Source: Argopecten irradians
Lineage: Eukaryota > Mollusca > Bivalvia > Pectinida > Pectinidae
Direction of reading: 5' to 3'
Assembly: GCF_041381155.1 (NCBI RefSeq)
Contig: NC_091139.1
Coordinates: 7,502,383 to 7,566,382 of the forward strand
Length of the DNA: 64,000 nt
Shown here piece after piece: positions 1-12,245 of the stretch; the first letter of the stretch is position 1; each line of letters begins with the position of its first letter. The notes beneath the pieces were generated by a model. That model ran no database searches and was not told the origin of the DNA. It was given only the letters and a program-made list of their open reading frames with translations. A program made the translations under genes and the position numbers.

Positions 1-89
1 CCACTTCCGCCGATGTGATATGCATATTGCAAAACGACTGAGAAAGGAACAAACTATATAAAAGACATTATATTAATTAAGCGCATCAC

Positions 90-224
90 ATGAAGGAATT
101 CTTCAATAGCTACACTGCTTATGAAAAGAGCATTGAAAGAAACTATGACTATTGTATCAAGCTTCGCCTTCTGTACTACTCTGATTTTCCTGCTTCAGAC
201 TTAGATATGGCAGAGGGGCAATAA
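90..224 (+). CDS. Possible small ORF or exon fragment (44 codons), unrecognised
   Basis: A 44-codon frame runs from an ATG at 90 to a TAA at 222-224. Its composition is protein-like: it is rich in Tyr, Glu, Lys and Asp, begins MKEFFNSYTAYEKS, and has a middle segment YYSDFPASDLDMAEGQ. The same frame has stops upstream, so it is either a very short ORF or the end of an exon entering through a weak acceptor near position 80. I do not recognise the family. It may also be chance, given its size. Confidence 0.18.
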   Translation: MKEFFNSYTAYEKSIERNYDYCIKLRLLYYSDFPASDLDMAEGQ

Positions 225-435
225 GGAATCAACTGAAAGCAAGAATCTACAAAGTGTGTATTTGATCTGTTCATACCCAATGGTCTATTTTAAGTAATTG
301 CTTAATTTTCTTTAATCTAATAGTTAAAATTTGTCTCGTGCATTTCTTGGAAAAAGTTGTCGTATCCCATTTGTTCTCAAATAACCAGGAGAAACAGAGA
401 ACGAACAACGAACGTGTCAATCTTTCTCGGAACAA
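225..435. other. Unassigned AT-rich sequence
   Basis: I see no coding frame, repeat or RNA signal here. It separates the small ORF at 90-224 from the dispersed repeat starting at 436. Confidence 0.4.
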
Positions 436-700
436 TTTGTTTGTTTGTTCGATTAATTAACGTCCTATTAACAGCTATGGTCATGTAAGGACGGCCTCCA
501 ATGTATACGGTGTGTTCCGTGTATGTTGTGTGAGGTGCGTGTTTTGGGAGACTGTGGTATATTCATGTTGTGTCTTCTTGCATAGTGGAACTGTTGCCAT
601 TTTCATAGTGCTATATCACTGAAGCATGCCGCGGAAGACACCAAGCAACACATCCCAGCCGGTCACATTAAACTGACAGAAAGAGTAGTCCATAGCAGGC
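436..700 (+). mobile_element. Dispersed repeat (SINE-like or non-autonomous), copy 1
   Basis: The block starts with a TTTG run, followed by ACGTCCTATTAACAGC and a GTCATGTAAGGACGG segment. It continues through TTTTGGGAGACTGTGGTATA and ends near GGTCACATTA. A diverged second copy lies at 14246-14424 with the same order of motifs. I remember this family as abundant in scallop genomes, but that was not checked. No open frame suggests a transposase. Confidence 0.6.
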
Positions 701-771
701 TTTACCGTACCTAGTTGTTTTATCAATGCCTTGTTTTCTGGGGTGTCACCTCGACACCTAACTCAGCTAAA

Positions 772-2063
772 GCGTTAACGTTGGTGTTGAAATTGGACGT
801 AATACTCAAATACACCAAACCCCGCGCCAGTAGTGCCATTGAAACAGTAGTGCCATTCGCACGGAAATCAAAATGGGCACCCATGATCAGCATTAAATAG
901 TCTGTTTAATGCGGCACAAATTCTTCATTTCCTTTCTTTTTAATCGTGTATCGTATCCTATAGTGCATATTCCACTGGAAAGCATAACATCAAAGCCAGT
1001 TTAACATATAATAATCAATATCGTTTTTGATCTTTTAGGAAAATTACACATAGGCGGGGTCCACCAACTGCGTCTGACACAGTAAAAGGTGACCCATCTC
1101 CTATTTACATTTCTGCACTTTATATCCGATGGGCATACCAGTACATAACATCTACCGTATTTTACTCTTCATTAGTTGGATTCGTTCGACATTCTGGGCT
1201 AGTAAAAGGTCAAAAAGTCCCGCAACTTTCAATTATAAAGAATGATTTGTTTTGAGAATACAAATAACACGAAAAATCTACCACAGCGTTTATAATTCCC
1301 CGATCATATCCTTCCTTTAGAAGCGATAGGAGCAGGTCGACGTGGCTTGTACAGAGTATTTTTAAAATACGGCTCTGACAGTGACCACAGACCCTGGTTT
1401 GATTCCTTTTTTGGACAATCGTAAGGAAATCTGTTTCTGTCTGATCTTCTACGAAAGGAAATATTGACGCTGTAGGTCCATGAGAGATTTGTTGTTTGTG
1501 AAATGAGATATCCTTTTGTTTTGTGGGTCTGCAGTCATTTTAACTTGCAGGATTTCCCTAAGTAATAGGGTACCTTTAATGTGGCTAGACAGTTGTTATG
1601 GAGGAATAGGCTGGAACTGAGGAGTGTCCGAAACCCAAGAGTACATGTAGTTAGTGAAAGACATTGCAGAGGACATGGCTCTCCAAAGATATTCCCTGCC
1701 AAAGTGACTAAAAATCACAGCATCAAGATGCCTCGAAGCACAGGATATACAGTACATTGTTCCAATGTGACACACATGACATGCAGCTCCAATGAGCTTC
1801 AAGATGACAATATGAATAGGAAATGACATAGTTTCATAGTGACTCAAAGCAGTGGGACAAACGACTCAACCGAGACTCAAAGAAAAGGACACATATAGCT
1901 TTAATGTGACTCAAAGCACATGACACAAAGCTCCGAGATAACTCAAAAGGTCAAGAAAACAAAACAGGTCCAAAGCGACCCGAGAGCACAAGTGACACAC
2001 AGTTCGACGGACTCAACACACTGAAGACAAACAGGTACATGGTGACTCAGAAGCACGGTGCAT
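772..2063. repeat. Tandem segmental duplication, copy 1 (about 1.29 kb)
   Basis: This block is repeated at 2064-3395. Matching landmarks include TTGAAATTGGACGTAA at about 785, ATTACACATAGGCGGGGTCC at about 1045 and a GAGGAATAGG segment at about 1600. The last 300 bases hold loose repeats of the form TGACTCAAAGCACA, which resemble a degenerate ancestor of the 34-bp array that follows copy 2. No convincing coding frame is present; the short frames here lack family resemblance. Confidence 0.75.
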
Positions 2064-3395
2064 TGCGTTAACGTTGCTGAAATTGGACGTAAACCCCAAA
2101 TAAAACTTACCAAATGCCAGTAGTGTCATTAAGGTTCGGGCGGAAATCAAAATGGCCACGCATGGTCAGCATCACATCGTCTGTGCATTGCAGCACAAAT
2201 TTTGTCCTTATTTTCTTTCTTTCTAATCGCGCATTGTATCCAATAGTGCATATTCCGCTTGAATGCATATAGCATCAACGCCAGTTTTAACATATAATAA
2301 TCGATATCTTTTTGATCTTCTAGGAAAATTACACATAGGCGGGGTCCAACAACTGTCTCTGACATAGTAAAAGGTGACCCATCCCCTATTTACATTTCTA
2401 CACTTTATATCCGAGGGGCATACACTACACCTATTTTAATCTAGAGTAGTTGTAACTGTTCTGTACTTGTAAAAGGTCAAAGGGGCCCGCAACATTCAGT
2501 TATAAAGAAGAGAAAGGTATGTTTGGATAATACAAAGAAACGGAATTTATACCAAAGTGTTTATGAATTCTCGAGATGTGTCCTTTTTCCAAAGTTGCTA
2601 CTAAATAAGATACCTGCAGGGGTGTGTGTGTTTGGTTTTTGTATCGTAATAACTTCATGGGGATATTAGTGAGTAAGGAACGCGAAATGAACTATGTATG
2701 AACTTCCGTATTAGATATAATATTTTCTATATTGACCGATCCAAGTACGATTGGAGAAATAATACTTCCTGTCACTCAGCTAACCTTATACCAGGGTTTC
2801 ATTTCTGTTCTAGAAATCGACAGGAAATCTGTTTTGTCTACTCTTCTACAAAAGGAATAATAGACCTTGTGGGTTCGTTTGAGGGTTCTAGTGTGTCGAC
2901 GTATCGTGTTTCTGTGTACGCTTGTTGGGAAATGTAATTTCCATTTGTTTTGTGGGTCTAAAGGTATTAGAACAAGCAATATTTCCCAGAGGTTCCAGTA
3001 TTGAGGTTCAACAGTTGTTATATCACAGAGGAATAGGATGGATCTGACTAGAAACACAAAAGTCCACCGTGTTGCTAATGAAGTGCTGCTGCAGCAGAGG
3101 TATGGACAAGATATTCACTGTCAAAGACACTAAAATCATGGGAAATATACAGCATCAAGATAATTTATATCTTGATTTCCACACCGTTCCGGTAAATTTA
3201 CACTATGTAAAGCACTGGAGTGTAGATGTATCAAGACGTAATCAAAGCACATGACATACAGTTCCTCAGTAGCACAAGAAACAAACAGGTCCAAAGTAAC
3301 CCAAAAGCACAAAGTGATACACAATTCGAAGGACTCAACACAATGAAGACAAATAGATACATGGTGAATCAGGAGAACAGTGCACAAGAAGCACA
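2064..3395. repeat. Tandem segmental duplication, copy 2
   Basis: This is the second copy of the block at 772-2063. The landmarks recur at about 2070 (TTGCTGAAATTGGACGTAA), 2330 (ATTACACATAGGCGGGGTCC) and 3020 (GAGGAATAGG), with many substitutions and small indels. Its distal end (CACAGCTCCAAGGTACCTC) runs directly into the 34-bp minisatellite, so the array appears to have grown from the end of this copy. Confidence 0.75.
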
Positions 3396-6300
3396 GCTCC
3401 AAGGTACCTCAAAGCACAAGAGGGTCACAGCTCCAAGATGCCGCAAAACACAGGAGGCACACAGTTCCAAGGTACCTCAAAGCACAAGAGGGGCACAGCT
3501 CTAAGGCGCCTCAAAGAACAAGAGGGGCACAGCTCCAAGGTACCTCAAAGCACAAGAGGGGCACAGCTCCAAGGTACCTCAAAGCACAAGAGGGGCACAG
3601 CTCTAAGGTGCCTCAAAGGACAAGAGGCACACAGCTCTAATGTGTCTCAAAGGACAAGAGGCACACAGCTCCAATGTGTCTCAAAGGACAAGAGGCACAC
3701 AGCTCCAATGTGTCTCAAAGGACAAGAGGCACACAGCTCCAATGTGTCTCAAAGGACAAGAGGCACACAGCTCCAATGTGTCTCAAAGGACAAGAGGCAC
3801 ACAGCTCCAATGTGTCTCAAAGGACAAGAGGCACACAGCTCCAATGTGTCTCAAAGGACAAGAGGCACACAGCTCCAATGTGTCTCAAAGGACAAGAGGC
3901 ACACAGCTCCAATGTGTCTCAAAGGACAAGAGGCACACAGCTCCAATGTGTCTCAAAGGACAAGAGGCACACAGCTCCAATGGTCCTCAAAGGACAAGAG
4001 GCACACAGCTCCAATGTGTCTCAAAGGACAAGAGGCACACAGCTCCAATGTGTCTCAAAGGACAAGAGGCACACAGCTCCAATGTGTCTCAAAGGACAAG
4101 AGGCACACAGCTCCAAGGTGCCTCAAAGGACAAGAGGCACACAGCTCCAATGTGTCTCAAAGGACAAGAGGCACACAGCTCCAATGTGTCTCAAAGGACA
4201 AGAGGCACACAGCTCCAATGTGTCTCAAAGGACAAGAGGCACACAGCTCCAATGTGTCCTCAAAGGACAAGAGGCACACAGCTCCAATGTGTCTCAAAGG
4301 ACAAGAGGCACACAGCTCCAAGGTCTCAAAGGACAAGAGGCACACAGCTCCAATGTGTCTCAAAGGACAAGAGGCACACAGCTCCAATGTGTCTCACTCA
4401 ATGTGTCTCCAAGGACAAGAGGCACACAGCTCCAATGTGTCTCAAAGGACAGAGGCACACAGCTCCAATGTGTCTCAAAGGACAAGAGGCACACAGCTCC
4501 AATGTGTCTCAAAGGACAAGAGGCACACAGCTCCAATGTGTCTCAAAGGACAAGAGGCACACAGCTCCAATGTGTCTCAAAGGACAAGAGGCACACAGCT
4601 CCAATGTGTCTCAAAGGACAAGAGGCACACAGCTCCAATGTGTCTCAAAGGACAAGAGGCACACAGCTCCAATGTGTCTCAAAGGACAAGAGGCACACAG
4701 CTCCAATGTGTCTCAAAGGACAAGAGGCACACAGCTCCAATGTGTCTCAAAGGACAAGAGGCACACAGCTCCATGTGTCTCAAAGGACAAGAGGCACACA
4801 GCTCCAATGTGTCTCAAAGGACAAGAGGCACACAGCTCCAATGTGTCTCAAAGGACAAGAGGCACACAGCTCCAATGTGTCTCAAAGGACAAGAGGCACA
4901 CAGCTCCAATGTGTCTCAAAGGACAAGAGGCACACAGCTCCAATGTGTCTCAAAGGACAAGAGGCACACAGCTCCAATGTGTCTCAAAGGACAAGAGGCA
5001 CACAGCTCCAATGTGTCTCAAAGGACAAGAGGCACACAGCTCCAATGTGTCTCAAAGGACAAGAGGCACACAGCTCCAATGTGTCTCAAAGGACAAGAGG
5101 CACACAGCTCCAATGTGTCTCAAAGGACAAGAGGCACACAGCTCCAATGTGTCTCAAAGGACAAGAGGCACACAGCTCCAATGTGTCTCAAAGGACAAGA
5201 GGCACACAGCTCAATGTGCCTCAAAGGACAAGAGGCACACAGCTCCAATGTGTCTCAAAGGACAAGAGGCACACAGCTCCAATGTGTCTCAAAGGACAAG
5301 AGGCACACAGCTCCAATGTGTCTCAAAGGACAAGAGGCACACAGCTCCAATGTGTCTCAAAGGACAAGAGGCACACAGCTCCAATGTGTCTCAAAGGACA
5401 AGAGGCACACAGCTCCAATGTGTCTCAAAGGACAAGAGGCACACAGCTCCAATGTGTCTCAAAGGGACAAGAGGCTAGGCACACAGCTCCAATGTGTCTC
5501 AAAGGACAAGAGGCACACAGCTCCAATGGTGTCTCAAAGGACAAGAGGCACACAGCTCCAATGTGTCTCACAAGGCACACAGCTCCAATGTCTCAAGGCA
5601 CACAGCTCCAGTCCAATGTGTCTCAAAGGACAAGAGGCACACAGCTCCAATGTGTCTCAAAGGACAAGAGGCACACAGCTCCAAGTGCTCAAAGGACAAG
5701 AGGCACACAGCTCCAATGTGTCTCAAAGGACAAGAGGCACACAGCTCCAATGTGTCTCAAAGGACAAGAGGCACACAGCTCCAATGTGTCTCAAAGGACA
5801 AGAGGCACACAGCTCCAATGTGTCTCAAAGGACAAGAGGCACACAGCTCCAATGTGTCTCAAAGGACAAGAGGCACACAGCTCCAATGTGTCTCAAAGGA
5901 CAAGAGGCACACAGCTCCAATGTGTCTCAAAGGACAAGAGGCACACAGCTCCAATGTGTCTCAAAGGACAAGAGGCACACAGCTCCAATGTCTCAAAGGA
6001 CAAGAGGCACACAGCTCCAATGTGTCTCAAAGGACAAGAGGCACACAGCTCCAATGTGTCTCAAAGGACAAGAGGCACACAGCTCCAATGTGTCTCAAAG
6101 GACAAGAGGCACACAGCTCCAATGTGTCTCAAAGGACAAGAGGCACACAGCTCCAATGTGTCTCAAAGGACAAAGGACAATGTGTCTCAAAGGACAAGAC
6201 ACACAGCTCCAATGTGTCTCAAAGGACAAGAGGCACACAGCTCCAATGTGTCTCAAAGGACAAGAGGCACACAGCTCCAATGTGTCTCAAAGGACAAGAG

Positions 6301-7264
6301 GCACACAGCTCCAATGTGTCTCAAAGGACAAGAGGCACACAGCTCCAATGTGTCTCAAAGGACAAGAGGCACACAGCTCCAATGTGTCTCAAAGGACAAG
6401 AGGCACACAGCTCCAATGTGTCTCAAAGGACAAGAGGCACACAGCTCCAATGTGTCTCAAAGGACAAGAGGCACACAGCTCCAATGTGTCTCAAAGGACA
6501 AGAGGCACACAGCTCCAATGTGTCTCAAAGGACAAGAGGCACACAGCTCCAATGTGTCTCAAAGGACAAGAGGCACACAGCTCCAATGTGTCTCAAAGGA
6601 CAAGAGGCACACAGCTCCAATGTGTCTCAAAGGACAAGAGGCACACAGCTCCAATGTGTCTCAAAGGACAAGAGGCACACAGCTCCAATGTGTCTCAAAG
6701 GACAAGAGGCACACAGCTCCAATGTGTCTCAAAGGACAAGAGGCACACAGCTCCAATGTGTCTCAAAGGACAAGAGGGCACACAGCTCCAAGGTGCCTCA
6801 AAGGACAAGAGGCACACAGCTCCAATGTGTCTCAAAGGACAAGAGGCACACAGCTCCAATGTGTCTCAAAGGACAAGAGGCACACAGCTCCAATGTGTCT
6901 CAAAGGACATAAGAGGCACACAGCTCCAAGGTGTCTCAAAGGACAAAGAGGCACACAGCTCCAATGTGTCTCAAAGGACAAGAGGCACACAGCTCCAATG
7001 TGCCTCAAAGGACAAGAGGCACACAGCTCCAATGTGTCTCAAAAGGACAAGAGGCACACAGCTCCAATGTGTCTCAAAGGACAAAGGTGTCTCCAATGTG
7101 TCTCAAAGGACAAGAGGCACACAGCTCCAGGTGTCTCAAAGGACAAGAGGCACACAGCTCCAATGTGTCTCAAAGGACAAGAGGCACACAGCTCCAATGT
7201 GTGTCCAATGTGTCTCAAAGGACAAGAGGCACACACAGCTCCAATGTGCCTCAAAGGACAAAGT
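3386..7264. repeat. Minisatellite array, 34-bp unit, about 110 copies
   Basis: The unit reads CACAGCTCCAATGTGTCTC then AAAGGACAAGAGGCA. The first 200 bases carry an older variant with AAGGTACCTC and AAGCACAAGAGG. From about 3640 the copies are nearly identical, with scattered small indels clustering near 4255-4460 and 5465-5700. Because 34 is not a multiple of three and the unit has no stop in any plus frame, all three plus frames stay open for long distances. The resulting frames (3438-7325, 3674-7375, 3640-5478) are a property of the repeat and not gene evidence. At 7264 it abuts the 50-bp array. Confidence 0.95.
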
Positions 7265-10200
7265 CATCACACAACACACACAGGCCTCTTCCTCCCACAT
7301 CCTTCCTCACTCTCCATCACCATAACACAACAGGCCTCTTCCTCCCACATCCTTCCTCATTCTCCATCACCATAAACACAACAGGCCTCTTCCTCCCACA
7401 TCCTTCCTCACTCTCCATCACCATAACACAACAGGCCTCTTCCTCCCACATCCTTCCTCATTCTCCATCACCATAACACAACAGGCCTCTTCCTCCTCCC
7501 ACATCCTTCCTCACTCTCCATCACCATAACACAACAGGCCTCTTCCTCCCACATCCTTCCTCATTCTCCATCACCATAACACAACAGGCCTCTTCCTCCC
7601 ACATCCTTCCTCACTCTCCCATCACCATAACACAACAGGCCTCTTCCTCCCACATCCTTCCTCACTCTCCATCACCATAACACAACAGGCCTCTTCCTCC
7701 CACATCCTTCCTCACTCTCCATCACCATAACACAACAGGCCTCTTCCTCCCACATCCTTCCTCACTCTCCATCACCATAACACAACAGGCCTCTTCCTCC
7801 CACATCCTTCCTCATTCTCCATCACCATAACACAACAGGCCTCTTCCTCCCACATCCTTCCTCACTCTCCATCACCATAACACAACAGGCCTCTTCCTCC
7901 CCACATCCTTCCTCATTCTCCATCACCATAACACAACAGGCCTCTTCCTCCCACATCCTTCCTCATTCTCCATCACCATAACACAACAGGCCTCTTCCTC
8001 CCACATCCTTCCTCATTCTCCATCACCATAACACAACAGGCCTCTTCCTCCCACATCCTTCCTCATTCTCCATCACCATAACACAACAGGCCTCTTCCTC
8101 CCACATCCTTCCTCATTCTCCATCACCATAACACATCAGGCCTCTTCCTCCCACATCCTTCCTCATTCTCCATCACCATAACACAACAGGCCTCTTCCTC
8201 CCACATCCTTCCTCATTCTCCATCACCATAACACAACAGGCCTCTTCCTCCCACATCCTTCCTCATTCTCCATCACCATAACACAACAGGCCTCTCTCCA
8301 CATCCCTCATCCCCACATCCTTCCTCCCACATCCTTCCTCATTCTCCATCACCATAACACAACAGGCTCTCCTCCCCCACATCCTTCCTCATTCTCCATC
8401 ACCATAACACAACAGGCCTCTCCCTCCCCACATCCTTCCTCATTCTCCATCACCATAACACAACAGGCCTCTCCCTCCCCACATCCTTCCTCATTCTCCA
8501 TCACCATAACACAACAGGCCTCTCCCTCCCCACATCCTTCCACACTCTCCATCACCATAACACAACAGGCCTCTCCCTCCCCACATCCTTCCTCACTCTC
8601 CATCACCATAACACAACAGGCCTCTCCCTCCCCACATCCTTCCACACTCTCCATCACCATAACACAACAGGCCTCTTCCTCCCCACATCCTTCCTCATTC
8701 TCCATCACCATAACACAACAGGCCTCTTCCTCCCCACATCCTTCCACACAGCCTCTCCCATCATCTCATAACATAACACAACAGGCCTCTCCCTCCCCAC
8801 ATCCTTCCACACTCTCCATCACCATAACACAACAGGCCTCTCCTCCCCACATCCTTCCTCATTCTCCATCACCATAACACAACAGGCCTCTCCCTCCCAC
8901 ATCCTTCCTCATTCTCCATCACCATAACACAACAGGCCTCTCCCTCCCCACATCCTTCCTCATTCTCCATCACACCATAACACAACAGGCCTCTCCCTCC
9001 CACATCCTTCCTCATTCTCCATCACCATAACACAACAGGCCTCTCCTCCCCACATCCTTCCTCATTCTCCATCACCATAAACACACAGGCCTCTCCCTCC
9101 CACATCCTTCCTCATTCTCCATCACCATAACACAACAGGCCTCTTCCTCCCCACATCCTTCCTCATTCTCCATCACCATAACACAACAGGCCTCTTCCTC
9201 CCCACATCCTTCCTCATTCTCCATCACCATAACACAACAGGCCTCTTCCTCCCCACATCCTTCCTCATTCTCCATCACCATAACACAACAGGCCTCTCCC
9301 TCCCCACATCCTTCCTCACTCTCCATCACCATAACACAACAGGCCTCTCCCTCCCCACATCCTTCCTCACTCTCCATCACCATAACACAACAGGCCTCTT
9401 CCTCCCACATCCTTCCTCATTCTCCATCACCATAACACAACAGGCCTCTTCCTCCCCACATCCTTCCTCATTCTCCATCACCATAACACAACAGGCCTCT
9501 TCCTCCCACATCCTTCCTCATTCTCCATCACCATAACAAAACAGGCCTCTTCCTCCCACATCCTTCCTCATTCTCCATCACCATAACACAACAGGCCTCT
9601 TCCTCCCCACATCCTTCCTCATTCTCCATCACCATAACACAACAGGCCTCTTCCTCCCACATCCTTCCTCATTCTCCATCACCATAACACAACAGGCCTC
9701 TTCCTCCCCACATCCTTCCTCATTCTCCATCACCATAACACAACAGGCCTCTCTCCTCCCCACATCCTTCCTCATTCTCCATCACCATAACACAACAGGC
9801 CTCTTCCTCCCACATCCTTCCTCATTCTCCATCACCATAACACAACAGGCCTCTCCCTCCCCACATCCTTCCTCACTCTCCATCACCATAACACAACAGG
9901 CCTCTTCCTCCCCACATCCTTCCTCATTCTCCATCACCATAACACAACAGGCCTCTCCCTCCCACATCCTTCCTCACTCTCCATCACCATAACACAACAG
10001 GCCTCTTCCTCCCACATCCTTCCTCATCTCATTCTCCATCACCATAACACAACAGGCCTCTCCCTCCCACATCCTTCCTCACTCTCCATCACCATAACAC
10101 AACAGGCCTCTTCCTCCCACATCCTTCTCATTCTCCTTCACCATAACACAACAGCCTCTCCTCCCACATCCTTCCTCATCTCCATCACCATAACACAACA

Positions 10201-12245
10201 GGCCTCTTCCTCCCCACATCCTTCCTCATTCTCCATCACCATAACACAACAGGCCTCTTCCTCCCACATCCTTCCTCACTCTCCATCACCATAAACACAA
10301 CAGGCCTCTTCCTCCCACATCCTTCCTCATTCTCCATCACCATAACACAACAGGCCTCTTCCTCCCACATCCTTCCTCATTCTCCATCACCATAACACAA
10401 CAGGCCTCTTCCTCCCACATCCTTCCTCACTCTCCATCACCATAACACAACAGGCCTCTTCCTCCCACATCCTTCCTCATTCTCCATCACCATAACACAA
10501 CAGGCCTCTTCCTCCCACATCCTTCCTCATTCTCCATCACCATAACACAACAGGCCTCTTCCTCCCACATCCTTCCTCATTCTCCATCACCATAACACAA
10601 CAGGCCTCTTCCTCCCACATCCTTCCTCATTCTCCATCACCATAACACAACAGGCCTCTTCCTCCCACATCCTTCCTCATTCTCCATCACCATAACACAA
10701 CAGGCCTCTCCCTCCCACATCCTTCCTCATTCTCCATCACCATAACACAACAGGCCTCTTCCTCCCACATCCTTCCTCATTCTCCATCACCATAACACAA
10801 CAGGCCTCTTCCTCCCACATCCTTCCTCATTCTCCATCACCATAACACAACAGGCCTCTTCCTCCCACATCCTTCCTCATTCTCCATCACCATAACACAA
10901 CAGGCCTCTTCCTCCCACATCCTTCCTCATTCTCCATCACCATAACACAACAGGCCTCTTCCTCCCACATCCTTCCTCATTCTCCATCACCATAACACAA
11001 CAGGCCTCTCCCTCCCACATCCTTCCTCATTCTCCATCACCATAACACAACAGGCCTCTCCTCCTCCCACATCCTTCCTCATTCTCCATCACCATAACAC
11101 AACAGGCCTCTCTCCTCCCACATCCTTCCTCATTCTCTCCATCACCATAACACAACAGGCCTCTTCCTCCCACATCCTTCCTCATTCTCCATCACCATAA
11201 CACAACAGGCCTCTTCCTCCCACATCCTTCCTCATTCTCCATCACCATAACACAACAGGCCTCTCCCTCCCACATCCTTCCTCATTCTCCATCACCATAA
11301 CACAACAGGCCTCTCCCTCCCCACATCCTTCCTCACTCTCCATCACCATAACACAACAGGCCTCTCCCTCCCACATCCTTCCTCATTCTCCATCACCATA
11401 ACACAACAGGCCTCTCCCTCCCACATCCTTCCTCACTCTCCATCACCATAACACAACAGGCCTCTTCCTCCCACATCCTTCCTCACTCTCCATCACCATA
11501 ACACAACAGGCCTCTTCCTCCCCACATCCTTCCTCATTCTCCATCACCATAACACAACAGGCCTCTTCCTCCCCACATCCTTCCTCATCTCCATCACCAT
11601 TCTCCATCACCATAACACAACAGGCCTCTTCCTCCCACATCTCCTCATCTCCATCACCATAACACAACAGGCCTCCTCCACTCCTTCTACTCCACAGGCC
11701 TCCTCCCCACATCCTTCCTCATTCTCCATCACCATAACACAACAGGCCTCTCCCTCCCACATCCTTCCTCACTCTCCATCACCATAACACAACAGGCCTC
11801 TTCCTCCCACATCCTTCCTCATTCTCCATCACCATAACACAACAGGCCTCTCCCTCCCCACATCCTTCCTCACTCTCCATCACCATAACACAACAGGCCT
11901 CTTCCTCCCACATCCTTCCTCATTCTCCATCACCATAACACAACAGGCCTCTCCCTCCCCACATCCTTCCTCACTCTCCATCACCATAACACAACAGGCC
12001 TCTTCCTCCCACATCCTTCCTCATTCTCCATCACCATAACACAACAGGCCTCTTCCTCCCACATCCTTCCTCATTCTCCATCACCATAACACAACAGGCC
12101 TCTCCCTCCCCACATCCTTCCTCATTCTCCATCACCATAACACAACAGGCCTCTTCCTCCCCACATCCTTCCTCACTCTCCATCACCATAACACAACAGG
12201 CCTCTTCCTCCCCACATCCTTCCTCATTCTCCATCACCATATCAC
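7265..12245. repeat. Minisatellite array, 50/51-bp pyrimidine-rich unit, about 99 copies
   Basis: The unit is CATAACACAACAGGCCTCTT, then CCTCCCACATCCTTCCTCA, then TTCTCCATCAC. Variants have CCCC for CCC (51 bp), CTCTCC for TTCTCC, and CTCCCTCC for CTTCCTCC. The plus strand is almost free of G: about two G per unit, in the single GGCC. The 51-bp variants cluster between about 8400 and 9500 and keep minus-strand frames open there (8349-8747, 9072-9410), reading repeats of MENEEGCGEEEACCVMV. These frames look like by-products. The array decays after 12240. Confidence 0.95.

Noticed and set aside
3438-7325. A 1,295-codon plus-strand open frame, and overlapping long frames at 3640-5478 and 3674-7375
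   Set aside because: All three frames are open because the 34-bp unit lacks stops. Indels simply switch between equivalent frames, there are no splice or domain signals, and the frames run into the next array.
8349-9410. Minus-strand repetitive frames reading MENEEGCGEEEACCVMV units
   Set aside because: They exist only where 51-bp variants keep frame and break wherever 50-bp units occur. No gene context.
3386-12245. CRISPR-like array
   Set aside because: Repeats are contiguous with no unique spacers, and the context is a eukaryotic genome.
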